Shown one piece after another: positions 15,001-27,700 of a stretch of DNA of 64,000 bases. The position numbers were made by a program, and so were the translations under genes. Under the pieces are notes generated by a model. It saw only the letters and a program-made list of their open reading frames with translations, was not told the origin of the DNA and searched no databases. Numbering within the stretch: the first letter of the stretch is position 1; the number at the start of each line of letters is the position of its first letter. Location of the stretch: NCBI RefSeq assembly GCF_018691265.1, contig NW_024881316.1, positions 23,909,819 through 23,973,818 of the forward strand, written 5' to 3'. This DNA is from Tyto alba (lineage: Eukaryota > Chordata > Aves > Strigiformes > Tytonidae).

Positions 15001-18000
15001 TGATGATTAGCTTTTTGTCCTAAGTGAAGTAGATCCTGCCTACTGAAACAAGCAACTAAGCTTGTTTTTATTGTTTCAGGTCAGTTAGTGCCAAGTTATA
15101 ATTTAGCCTTTTTTTGTAATTGATCAAGGAAGCTCGCAAACAAATTGTCAGATAAATATCTTCAGCACCAATAGCAAAAGCTTTGGAATTCCTTGTATCT
15201 GACACCTGTGAGCACAATAAAAAAACCTGATGTTTTAGCTTCTGTTTTCAATTGCCAACTGCTTTTATCAAAATGGATTCTTTCTTCCTCTGAAATGAGA
15301 AATCATTTGTCAAAGTGCCAAAGTTGTTTTATCAGTGTATTTTGGTTTAACTTTATTTTTTTACTTAATACCTTATTTTATAATGCTTCACTCATCCAGA
15401 GCAAGCAGGTGAGAAATTTGATAAAGTCAGTAGGTCTTTGATATTTTCAGTAAGAGGTATGAGCAAAGGCATCACAGATTTTGGGAATTTCCTTATTTTT
15501 GGGGAATTAGGAGCGGATGGTGGAATTATCACAGCTCCCACAGAGATTTTCAAAGCTCTATTTGGAAGCTTTTTTTCCTCTTGTTAAAGCTAAATCTCTA
15601 CTTTTGAACCTCCGTAAGTCTTATTAAGAGATTGCAGTAACATATATTCGAAAACATTTAGTGATTGTTTAATTTCTTTTTTATGTATTTAATCTTGTTT
15701 AAAAATCAACAAACTCTCATCAGTCAGCATACCAATGTTATGTAGTTGATATGGTGATATATAATGTTTTTCCACTATTTGTTGATCACTGAGAATATAA
15801 ATGTTATTGTAGTATATTACTACTCTTTTAGATATAAGGATTTAAAATATGTTTGCTCTTTTAGGGTGACCAAGGACTACCTGGTTTTCCTGGATTACAT
15901 GGGATGCCAGCACCAAAGGTTGAAATTAAGTATTTCTTGTTACAATACTCAAGTGTTTCAGTTTGCTCTGTAGTTTAATTTAAAGGAAAAATAAGTTTAT
16001 ATACAATATCGTGTCAGTGCATTTGATGAACTACATAAAATGAATAGCTATGATGATGAAACTGAAGGAAGATACATGCCATGGGACTTTAATAAATACA
16101 TATCAAGCAATGGAAACTGCCTGTTTTTAAAATTCTTTTTCTGTTCTATGGGACTCTATATTATTTACTTTGAACTTTGATTTTACTACTACTTAAAAAC
16201 TACTTCATCACAAATAATGTGTCAAAGAAAGAAAAAAAATATATCATTTTCTTGAAGTCATTCAGTTTGAGTGACAGCATTTTGAAGGATAGTTCTGGTC
16301 TAACTCAATTAGTTTATTTTACATATATGTTCCCCAAAACATCATCAACCATATCTTTTGCTCTCCTGAAAATTCATCCAACTGGATTTACTTCTTAGTT
16401 TTCAAAAATTTGTGTTTTAAACATTTCAAATACAGTCTTCAGAAGAGTGCAGCAATTTTCAAAGAGCTGAATTTTCACTTAGGTACCTACCTACGAAACA
16501 ACCAGAAACGCAAAGTGCCTTGCATTGAAAATAGAAGCATTAAGCTTGCAAGCCATGGATTGCCTCACAAGAAGTGTTGGACATTCTGGGTTTCTTCTCT
16601 AGAAGAGCTTGGAAAATTCAGGATTTGCATTTACTGTTTTGAGCGTATATTTTTATATTGGAACTCTTTGTCTGCTTCATTTTATCTCTGCTATACATGT
16701 ATGCTTTGTATATATATTTGTATATATCAAGTTCTATTTCATTTATTATATAATAAATTAACTTATTCTCACACGTTTTGTGTAGGGAGAAAGGGGACCT
16801 AAAGGAGATCAAGGAGTGCCAGGAATATATGGAAAAAAGGCAAGTAAATTTATTATCATAAAATAAAGTAAAATGTTATTGGTATCTGTGGTGGGATGAC
16901 CTTGGCTGGCTGCCTGATGCCCTCCCAGCCACTCTCTCATTTCCCCTCCTCAACAGCACAGAGGGAGAAAACAAGATGGAAAAGCTTGCGGGTCCAGATA
17001 GGAACAGGGAGATTTTATAATAGGCATATTCACAGAGAATTTAATTCTGCAGTCCTACCTCAGAAACATTTCCACTGAAGTTCTTGGATACGTTTATGTC
17101 TAGTAATGTTAAACTCATGCTCTTCTTATTTGGATATTTTGAGAACTCTCTTCATCCTTCTATTAATGGAGTGACATAATTCATTTTAATGTAACACAAA
17201 CTGCTTATAAATGTATTTTTTGCAAATATGTCTTTAAGGTAGGGTACATGTAATAGTTATATTGCAAAGAAGTCTGTGCTTTTTAATATGTAGAAATATA
17301 CATGAACCATATAAGTGAATGGGAAAGAGGTTGAAGAGTAAGGGGAATGAAGAGAGAAGCACACAAATGGAGTGAGACTGACAACTGCCTGGAAGAGAGA
17401 TATTGTTTTAACCTGTAATTTATACAAAGTAGGGTGTGCTTGTATGTAAATATTTATATTTCAGAGAACATATGTTGGTCATCCAATCTTAACAGTTACA
17501 TTTTCACCTGTCCTTATATTTTCTTCATGTATTTATTCGTCTAGAGTTTTAAGCAATTTAAAAGACAGTCTGTGTTCACATATCTATATTTTAGAGCATA
17601 TTTACGTTTCTGTACCAGGAAGTAGTTTTAATAGACCACTACCTGTGTTAAGAAAGAAATAAATCTTCCATACATTTTCAAAATAAGAAATAACGTAGAT
17701 GAATTATAGGTTAAATATACTGAATTTGCAGCATAAACATTGAACACTATTTACTTTTTGTTTGCTATATTTCTCAGGGTTCAAAAGGAGAGAAAGGTGA
17801 TACGGGGTTTCCAGGAATACCTGGGCGATCCGTAAGTTCTGTGAAGACAATTTGCCTTTAACTTGTGCATGTTAATTCACCTACTGATGGCTGTTAACCG
17901 TTGCTACAGGGAGACCCTGGCAGAAGTGGGAAAGATGGATTACCGGGAAATCCTGGTTTCAAGGTATGTACAAATGTATATTCATATATTGCCAGATTTT

Positions 18001-21000
18001 TCAATACCATTTCTGTTGGTCTAAATATACACAGTTCATTCTGTGGAGAATTACTGGAAATTTAAAAAATGTGTGTTACTAGGAAATGTCAAAGTTTATT
18101 GCAGTCAATGGGCAGACTTCATTGATTTCAGTTGGTTTGTGAGCAGCAGCAAAGCTTTTAAGTGTAAGTGATCATCAGAGATTTTTTATACTTTGTCTCC
18201 CTTAGCCTGTATGTGTTTCTCTAACTCTGTGAATATGTTAATGAAATTTATATACAAGCATATGCTGCAGAACATACCTGTTGTGTACAGTTAAGAAGGA
18301 AGTAATCATTACTATTGCTTTTGAAGGGAGCTGGATGAAATTTATGGGAAAACACCTTCAGTATTGAATTCGTATCTATGTTTGTAGTCTCTTCACTGTG
18401 CAGTGCCCTTTATATTTAATTTAGAACATTTTTTCAAGTGGATGAAGTGCCTACTGTAAAAAAGACTAGAGGATCCGATATATCTCTAATGTATTTCTAT
18501 AATGTATAATGCAGTCTGTGCGTTCACTGGATGTTTTGTTTATTTATTTATCCAGTTGTTTGCACTGTTCTAATTTGTGAAAAGATGGACTTTAGCAGTA
18601 TCAGTTTTAAGGTCACAGGCAAAAATTTTTGTCAATATGCGACATAAAAGTTCAGTTGAATTGATCTAAAGCTGCTTCTTAACAGCAGCTTCATTGCTGT
18701 AGTATTTCTCTTAGTAATAATAATAATGAAGTGATGAAGGCCTGCTCAAGATTAGTGTTGTTTCAGTGTCCAAAAACGCAAGTGTACTTTTAAGTGCATT
18801 TGTCTAAATTCCTGTTACTGTAGTTGGAGATATGGGTCTTTCTTCCATTTAGTGACCATGCTTGTCTAGAGCAGTTGGGGATACCATGGCACATCTGTGA
18901 CATCTGCTGAAGAAGGGAGGTATGACACAAGACCCGTGAGAGTCATAAACCCTTCCAGTCAGCAGCTGCTAACGAAGTGGATCCAGCAGGATCCCAGGCT
19001 TGGTCAGACTGGAGAGGACTTTGAGGCATCTCCTGAACCAGTCTCCTGCTCACAAATGGGACAGCACTGAATCCATACCAGGTTGCTCATCTGGGTCTTG
19101 ATAACCTCCAAGGATGGAGACTGCAAAACAGAGCATCTTCTTCCATCCTTGACTGTCTTCATTGTGAAAAATTTTTCAGATATATTTGTGGCAGGAAATG
19201 GCTCTACATGTTTATGTGTTGACAACTGTCCTGGGTTGAGTGAGTGGTGGAGTTTTTTTGGTGGCAGGGGAGGGGGCTATAGGGGCGGCCCCCTGTGAGA
19301 AGCTTCTCGAAGCTCCCCCAGCTCCACGTCAGCTCCACTTCTGTTTGGAAACTGAGCCAATCAGCTGCGCCTCTGTGGTAACGTATTTAAGAAGGGACGG
19401 GGTGACGAGCAGTGGGACTTGTGAGGAGGAGTTGCTGCAGCTGCGTGAACACCAAGGTCAGTGGAGGAACGGAGGAAGAAAGGAGGGGGGAGGTGTGCCG
19501 GAGCAGAGACCCCCCTGTATCCTGTGGTGAGATGGCAGGGCGGCCCCCCCCTGCCACCCATGAAGATCTACGGTGGAGCAGACATTGATTTATGGCCTGT
19601 GTTTTTTCACCTGGATGATCAAGGTGCTGTGCCTGAAGAAGGCCGGTGTCTCATGGGAAAAGGTAGCCCCGCTACTGTAATTCAGCACTGGGAGGATTGC
19701 AGCATGCGGGGGTGTCCCACGCCGGAGCAGCTCGGGAAGGGCTGCAGCCGTGGGAGAGATTCCAGTCGGAGGAAGTTGGTGACCCATGATGGAGCAGTGT
19801 GGGGAGTGCTGTGGCCCATGGGAGGAATTCATGTCAGAGAAAGTTTGTGGAGGACTGTCTCCTGTGAGAGGGGGACCACGATGGAGCAGGGGGAACAAGT
19901 TCCAGAAGCTCCCCCCACCAAAGATGGAAGAAGTGGCAGCACTGACTGCACCCCCCATTCCCAGCCCCTGCACCGCTGTGGGGAGGAGGTAGAGATGTTG
20001 GGAGCAGAACTGAGCCCGGGAAGAAGGGAGGGGTGGGGGGAAGGTGTTCTCAAGATGTGGCAATGCTTCTCACTGTCCTACTCTGTTACGTGTTGTTAGT
20101 GTCTGTAATAAATGTATGTTCTTTTCTTTCTTCCCCTAACGAGTCTGCCTTTTGCTCATGCCCATAAAGGGGGATTTTTTCCCCATCCCAGTCCTATCGT
20201 GAACCCCAAGCCTGGCTATCTGTCCCTTCTTATTGCCAGAAGAGAAGGGAGAGAGAGTGGCTGCGTGGTGGTTGGCTGCCGACCAGGCTCAAACCACGAC
20301 AACAACTGAGTCAAGCTCTTCATATATGTACTAAATGGAGCTTCTAAAGTCATTCAGCTGCTGTTAACTGCTATACCTTTTGTGAGATCACTTATAAGTT
20401 TGCAGTCCTGTTTGCTGGTTTTGGGTACCTCAGGTAACCTGTAAGTGCCATTTCAGAAGGACTCTGGTCTCCTGTAGGTGGTACCTGCCAGCCAGATGTG
20501 GAAGCCTTGGCTGCCCTTGAGCAGCCCAGATAGCACCAGGCATTTGCAATTAGGTAACTGAAACAAGTTCACTGTAATGGGATCTTAGATCCCTAATGGA
20601 TTTCTAGACAACTTTGGGTAGAAAAACACATGTAGACATCTTAATTTGAAGTTAAAGGGGGAGGAGTTATCACTTGCATACAACACTACAGCACTGTTAT
20701 TCTAAAAATTACCCAACTTCAGCGTATAACTAAGCATCCTGCAATTCAAAATTTAATAGAACACCTCTAAAATAACAGCCTTTAAAAAGTATGTATAAAA
20801 TTTAACTTTTATGGTAGGTAAATTCAGTATTTACTATTTTATTTGTTCTCTTTGAAAATACTAATGAGACGTAGCTAAAAGGTAATGGAATAACTTTGGT
20901 TTATGTCAAATTGGTTTACTGTTTTTTCTGTTTGTTTGTTTTGTTTTTTTTTTTTTTAACTACCGTTAAGTTTACACCTTTACAATACATTAGTAAAAGA

Positions 21001-21706
21001 AGTTATAATTCTTAATTATAGAAAAAAAAAATTATTGCTCATTTTTCTGAAGTTGATTTCAGCAACAATAGCAGATTATTTCTATGATATTGAAGGACTT
21101 TTTATTTGTCAGTTGGTTTAGTTTTAAATGCCCCTACATTCATTTCATTTCAACTCCCATTGATACTTGCCTACAAATTGTTCTTATTAATATATATCTA
21201 CAAAAGCATGTATCTCTGACACTTGTAAATATGCCAGGCAAAGAAAGTTTAACAGATGTTCTTAAAACACTCAGCTAAGCTTGTGTCCATGGACATAGTA
21301 GCTACCTGTGTTGCCATTAAAGTCAATGGAGGTCTAACCAGTAATGCCAGTGGAGTCTGGAGAGCAATTCAGCTCAAAGAAGGCAGATTTGTAGGTACCA
21401 GTTTAGTTGCCTACATAAGTGTCTGGTGCATTTGTGATGCATTAGTGTCCAAAACATGCTAAGGGAGCTGACAAATGACGTAAGTCATATGGAAAGACAG
21501 TGCCTTTATGGAATGGGAATAGGAACCCAGACAGGACACCCTAGGGTATGTCAAATATGACTAAATGTCTATGTGTGGGCAATGAAATTGAGCTCCTGGT
21601 GGCTGGTCAGCTGAATCAAGCCTCCATCAGTTGTCTTGACTAGACTTCTGTTGGCTGTGATAGGAGCTTAGTTAACTGCATGAATTTATTTCAAATGAAT
21701 CCAGCC

Positions 21707-21759
<53 letters not shown>

Positions 21760-24700
21760 TATCTCTGCTAAGTTGGTGGAGAAATTCCTTCTCTGGTCCT
21801 ATACAAAGTAAAAAAAATAATTAGTTATTAGATTTTTTCCTCTCTGGTATTTGATAACATGGACAAGTAGTAGTCAATTGTTTAACATAAAATTTTAGCT
21901 GTCACTGAGGACCCTTCAGAGTGATGTATTATGTTGATAAAACATGAATTTGGAGAGTATTTTGATGTGGTTTTATGCTTGTAAACAAGAGACAGATAAT
22001 TCAGTATGTTAGTTATGTGAACTTGTGTACATTTAAGATGAAAGACGTTTTCTTTACTATTTTCTTAATTTAGTTATTGTAATACAAAAATATGACATAC
22101 TCATTAGTTTGTATTAATTTTATAATAGTTAACAGAAGCCATATTTTTAATTCAAACATTTTGTCAGCTTGACTTCAACATCTGCTTGCTATAAAATGTT
22201 GTTTCATTCTGGGTCTGTAATCAAATTCAGAGCAGTAACAGGCTGTCTTTGAAGGAAATTTCTGCTGGAGCTTTCCTGTTTTCTTACAATATTCATTCTG
22301 GGAAAGAATGTGGAAAAAAAGCATGGCTTGAAACCCATATGCTACCCATTGTTACTTCAAGTACAGGTTTTGTAATTTTAAGTTAATTATTACCAGATTA
22401 TTATATATATATATATATATATTTATTGATCTTTGCATTTAGTTTATGTGCTTTTATTTCTGGAATTATTCTTTAAATTTTCAGAATATTTTTGGTATCG
22501 TACTTATTTTGAATAAGGACAAAGATTTGATCATATCTGGTACTGCTGTATTCTGAAATGCTTTGAAATACTTTTCAGACTATTAGTTGTACTAACAATT
22601 AGACAGTAGCAATTTATTACTGTTCTATGTGCTTCTTCAACCAGTACTTGCTGTTCTGATTCAAAAGACAATTGTCTGTCATCTCTTTTTGCAAACTATT
22701 TGACAGCTGTCTGTTGGATGCAGCATGAGGGAATACCAGATTAACAACACTTCCTACTGTGTTTGAAACTTTTTAAGAGATGTTTGTTTCATGAAGCCTT
22801 GACCATGTGTATTGGTTTTAAATTTTACATATTTTAAAAATAATAATTTCCTATTTAAAATAATTATTTTTATTATGCAGAAGATTTTTTTTTTTGAGTA
22901 TTGTATTTAACATTCTGTTTAATTTTACAGGGAGAAGTCGGACAGCCTGGATCTCCAGGCCTAGAAGGACATCGAGGAGAGCCTGTAAGTGATTAAACTG
23001 CTGACATATCCTTATGTACTGGTTTATTTGTTTTGGGATTTTTTTTTTTTTTAGTCATTGGATGTTTTATCGATGTTGATTTGAATTGGTTGATATGTCC
23101 ATTTTTGTAAAACTGATTTTTTATTTTCTGGTGTTCATCTTTAAGTTTGGATTTAGCAAAATAAATAAATGAGCCTTTAAAATCAAAGACGCCTTATAAG
23201 AAAAGATTCTTAACTACATGGCTCTTCTATATCAATTTGTATATATGTTATAAAATTGTCTCATTATTGACCTCTTTCCTATTGATAGGGTGTTATGTTT
23301 GGATATGGATAGCTACTTACACAAGGAAAGATTCTGGGTGTTTTTAACTCTCATTTTTGCAGCACAGTGTATGTTCTTTCATATACTTGTTAATTACACT
23401 TTTAAAGTTCATTTTTTCACTGTCTACCTCCCTCTCGCTTTTGTCTAGTATTATTGGTCTTTTGCTTCCTTGCATCTTGTTACGCTGTCCATGTTATCTA
23501 TATCTATGTTCTTCTTGCTTAGCTGGAGAACATGCTGCTGCATTTTTGTTTTTCTTGTTTCCAGAGACATTATTCCTCTACTGGTGTTTGGGCAACTCCT
23601 AAGGGCAGCTCATTTTTCCTCCTCTTTATATGTGATAGCTAGGCTTTGTTCTCCTTGTTTCCTTGCTTGGCTCTTTAAGACCACCAGACTTTGCTTGAAG
23701 CAGAGGAGCCAAGATATCTGTAGAAATAGCTGAAAGTTTTGAGTGCCGAGAGAGAGCCAGCTGTCTTCAAACCATCAGTATTTCTTCTGTAGGCCAAGAG
23801 CAGTAAATGGATCTCAGTGGATGGAACACTGCTTTCCAGATGAATTACATTCTGAATTGTAAGATAAGGAGATACAGCTTTATATATTCAGAAATTTTTG
23901 TGGTATTAAATGTAATGAGAGGCAGTATGTGTTATATGGTACTGAAATCTGATAAAGAAAGTTTTGATAACTAGGACATGGAAATAAGACTCCCAGATGA
24001 AAAATTCTCAAGGTCTTTTATTTAAATTTTTTATATATTCACCAAAACCTTATAAAACACTGTGAGTAGAGTGCAAAACACTGGGAAATCATTCCCAAGA
24101 GACTTTCTTCCCACTTGGCTGGCTTAAGTGAAGAACACACATAATTCCTTGCTTGACTTTATTTTTTTCTCTTTTTCTGCCCCAAATAACTGTGAGATGT
24201 ATTAATCTTTTACAATCTATGTTATCTTCAGATGTAAGAAAGACTGAAAGTGAATGTTAATTAAAAAACATAAAAACCACATGAACAGGTTTTGATATAT
24301 TGTTAGTTAGTACATCATCATAAGAAATGGGTTGAGATAATAACAAGACTTCTGTTATTGTCCCTAGCCTTGTTATGTCTCTTTTAATTTTTAGCAAAAA
24401 TGCTAGTTCATAATTTTGATTTTTTTTTAATTAATCTAAAAAATAGGAAGGAGAAGGCATTACTGACCTTGCAAAAACTAAGTATTTAATACTTTAACAG
24501 CTCTCTGATCTGGTACCTTTGGTTAAGTCTGACCTATATCTACTAAAGAAATGTATTTTGGTTTAAAATGAATTTAAATGCTTCACAATATAATAATTTA
24601 AACAGGAATGTAAACTCATTACTTAAATCCCATAGTTTTGCTTTGAAGAGAAATGAAGTGGTGGATTTAAGACATTAAAATCACTAAGAAGTCTTTTATA

Positions 24701-27700
24701 ATCACCATAAGATAATATAGAGGAAGACTTCCAATATATCAACAACTACAAAAGATTTACAAAGTCTAACAGGGCAAGCTAGATTGCACTATATGCTTCA
24801 TTTATAATCAATGGAGGTTCTTCTGAAGAGCAGAAAGTCTACATGCTGATCAGGAAATTGCTTCCAGGTAACCGGTAGGAAATGTATGACACCGAGTCAT
24901 ACCTGCTCATCTGCCTCTGTTGCTGGTGTAGCACCAGACTGCATGGGCAAGTATGGTGCTCCCATGTATTTAGAGCATGGAAGAAGAGCAAAGCGCATTT
25001 CTGTGCAGCGACTTTGTGATAAAAGTGTGTGCTTGGGCTATGCAAAATGAAAGCTATCCTCAGTCATGGGATACGTGGGCTCCCCTATTCAAGTAGAGGG
25101 TAGTTGGCTTTCATCTGATGGAAAGTGAGCTGGATTATGGGGGCTGTGAGGGATGTCTTGTGCAATTTACTGCTTCTGTTGTTTCTGTTGTTCCTCCAGT
25201 GTGTATCTGATGTATAACATGTGCGTGCCTCCTTTTTGCTCCTCTTCTGTGCAATTCAGTGTGATCTTCTCTGGTGGGATACCCTAGTAGTTAGGGCACT
25301 GATGTGGGAGAGAGGGACTGGACTCTGCTGTGCCCTCCCTGTGATAGCCAAATAGGCTGCCTAAGCTCAAGACAGGCCTTGGATGGTACTGTTGAAACTG
25401 TATGACTCCATACCATTAGCCAGCCAGATGCAGCTGTGGCCCTGGGACAGCTCAGCAGGTTGCATGGATACCCCACCCACACAAACATACATGCAGTCTG
25501 TTTCTTCCATTCAGCCACATTAGCGTTAGACGTGGCCTAATTTGTTAAGTTGGTGTGGTGGGTTGACCCTGACTGGAAACCAGGTGACCACCAGAGCCGC
25601 TGTATCACTCCCCTCCTCAGCTGGACAGGGGAGAAAAAATATAACAAGAGGCTTGTAAGTTGAGATAAGGACAGGGAGATATCACTCACCAATTACCATC
25701 ATGGGCAAAACAGACTAGATTTGGGGAAAAAATGATTTAATTTATTACCAATAAAATCAGAGTAGGATAATGAGAAATAAAACCAAATCTTAAAAAACAC
25801 CTTCCCCTCACCACTCCTTTCTTCCCAGCCTCAACTTCACTCCCAATTTCTCTACCTCCCCCCCTTGCAGTGGTGCAGGGGGACGGGGAATGGGAGTTGT
25901 GGTCAGTTCATCACCCGTTGTCTCTGCTGCTCCTTCCTCCTCAGGGGGAGGATTCCTCACACTCTTCCGCTGCTCCAGTGTGGCGTCCCTCCAACAGGAG
26001 ACAGTCCTCCATGAACTTCTCCCATGGGTTGCAGTTCTTCACAAACTGCTCCAGCGTGGGTCCCTCCCATGGGGTGCAGTCCTTCAGGAACAGACTACTC
26101 CAGCGTGGGTTCCCCACGGGGTCACAAGTCCTGACAGCAAACCTGCTCCAGCCTGGGCTCCCCTTTCCATGGGGCCACAGGTCCTGCCAGGAGCCTGATC
26201 CAGTGGGGGCTTCCCATGGGGTCACAGCCTCCATTGGGCACCCACCTGCTCCAGCGGGGTTCCTGCATGGGCTGCAGGTGGAGATCTGCTCCACCATGAA
26301 CCTCCCTGGGCTGCAGGGGCACAGCCTGCCTCACCATGGGCTTCACCATGGGCTGGAGGGGAATCTCTGCTCCAGTGCCTGGAGCACCTCCTGCCCCTCC
26401 TTCCTCACTGACCTGGGTGTCAGCAGTCTTGTTTCTCTCACATATTCTCACTCCTCTCTCTGACTGCAGTTGCTCGGTTACGCAGCAACCTTTTCCCTTT
26501 CTTAAATACATTATCCCAGAGGTGCTACCACCATTGCTGATGGGTGATGACCAACGGTGGATCCTTCTTGGAGCCGGCTGGTGCCGGCTCTGTTGGACAC
26601 GGGGGCAGCTTCTGGCAGTTTCTCACAGAAACCACCCCTGTAGCTCCCCCCTGCTACCAAAACCTTGACACATAAACCCAGTACAGTTAGTCTTTTTAAA
26701 AATAGCCATTTTACAGTCCCTCTTGCTTTAACAAATAAAAAGAACATAGTTGCAAAATGAGTGCGTCTTGAGACAACATCTAAGAGGCAACAGTCTAGGA
26801 TGGAGAGCACAGCTGAGCTGAACTCCCATTGCCTCAAGCCTCTGAGAAGTGTGGTTATTTTCTGGACAACATATCTGGTGTGTTATTACTTCTATTAATC
26901 CCCAAATTTATGAACAGGAAAAAGTAGGTTGTAAAGCTAAGTAAATAATTTCAAGTGATGCGGTTATTTTCCCTCAATAGTACTATTTGGAACTTAAGTT
27001 AGCCAGGCCATCCCAATCCTACCCACTCTGTGTAAGAATAACGTTTGACAGTATGGACAGAATAATTTAGACAGCATTTAGTAAAGCTAGTAATCAAGCT
27101 GATTTTACTGATGACAAAAATAGGCCATGCTGTCACTTGAGTAGTTTAATTGCTAGTCATCTATCTTAGTGATGACAGGCTGTTTTGATAAATACATTTT
27201 TTCGAGGAGCCAACTGTCTAAAGGATAGAATAAATCAAGATCTATTTGAGTTTAATTTCAGCCTGGCTGTCCTTTTTAACATAGGTAGAGTTTTGTCAGA
27301 GTTTAGTTTCAGTGGAAGCTGTGTTTGACTTCTCCTTGTGTTTACAATCATGCAGATGGGAACTCTGAAGTAAGTGCTTGTGGGTAAAGCTGGCAGGACG
27401 TTTATAGCACTCTCCTAGGCCTCGCATATGCTGTCCTGCCACAAGTAATATGTCTGGACATTTGCAACTGCTCATATTTACTCTCCAGAAATCATATTTT
27501 TTCAGAAATACAGCTGCAAACACTTAAAATGGTGGAGTTTGCCCTTAATATTTAGGTCACATCACAAGACCTCAGATGTGGCCTCGTTTGTGCCAGCAAT
27601 AGCAGCATAACATGGCTTTCAGCTTCTGAGCTGACTCCCACTGTTATACCTATACTCCTGGTTTGTTGAGCTATTACAACTGCATCAGGAATGCCAGATT

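Larger units (their letters stand above)
19227..20301 (+). mobile_element. Solo LTR of an avian endogenous retrovirus, sense orientation
   Basis: 1,075 bp bounded by TGTCCTGGG and CCACGACA (the TG...CA signature). It is flanked by perfect 5-bp target duplications ACAAC (19222-19226 and 20302-20306). Inside are a CCAAT box, a TATA-like box and a polyadenylation signal in the expected order. No gag, pol or env sequence is attached, so this looks like the product of LTR-LTR recombination. A 5-bp duplication fits ERVL-like or some gammaretrovirus-like families; I cannot name the family. It contains a 212-codon open frame (19461-20099) with no recognised domain, best explained as an incidental frame in GC-rich LTR sequence. 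Confidence 0.88.
17964..22930 (+). other. COL21A1: COL21A1 intron 8
   Basis: GT-AG intron of 4,967 bp. It holds an antisense CR1 piece, a full sense-oriented solo LTR, a diverged copy of the old dispersed motif near 21399, and two microsatellites (all listed separately). No host gene other than COL21A1 is visible. Confidence 0.85.
25554..26685 (-). mobile_element. Solo LTR of an avian endogenous retrovirus, antisense
   Basis: 1,132 bp. Read on the minus strand it begins TGTACTGGGTTTATG and ends GGGTCAACCCACCACA. It parallels the LTR at 19227: similar start (TGTaCTGGGTT), same GC-rich block, TATTTAA box (26502-26508), and AATAAA (25741-25746) 187 bp before the end. The flanks are GTTGG (25549-25553) and GTTAG (26686-26690), a 4/5 match for a decayed 5-bp target duplication. 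Between about 25970 and 26300 it holds diverged tandem units each containing a 'ctgctccagcgtggg'-like core. Open frames on both strands here (up to 197 codons) are likely incidental. No retroviral internal genes are attached. Confidence 0.83.

Noticed and set aside
16840..16847. Alternative GT donor (GGCAA|GTAAAT) for exon 6
   Set aside because: It would add four bases, change the phase and break the frame into exon 7. The GC donor gives exactly 54 bp and six triplets.
19590..20063. 157-codon antisense open frame
   Set aside because: Shadow of the GC-rich sense LTR on the opposite strand. No domain recognised.
25870..26463. 197-codon open frame on the + strand
   Set aside because: It lies antisense within the solo LTR and is built from the diverged tandem units. 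The GC-rich composition explains the lack of stops.
26663..26670. TGTCAAGG (minus strand) as the start of the antisense LTR
   Set aside because: Starting 15 bp further out at TGTACTGGG gives better agreement with the sense LTR start (TGTCCTGGG) and reveals a near-matching target duplication.
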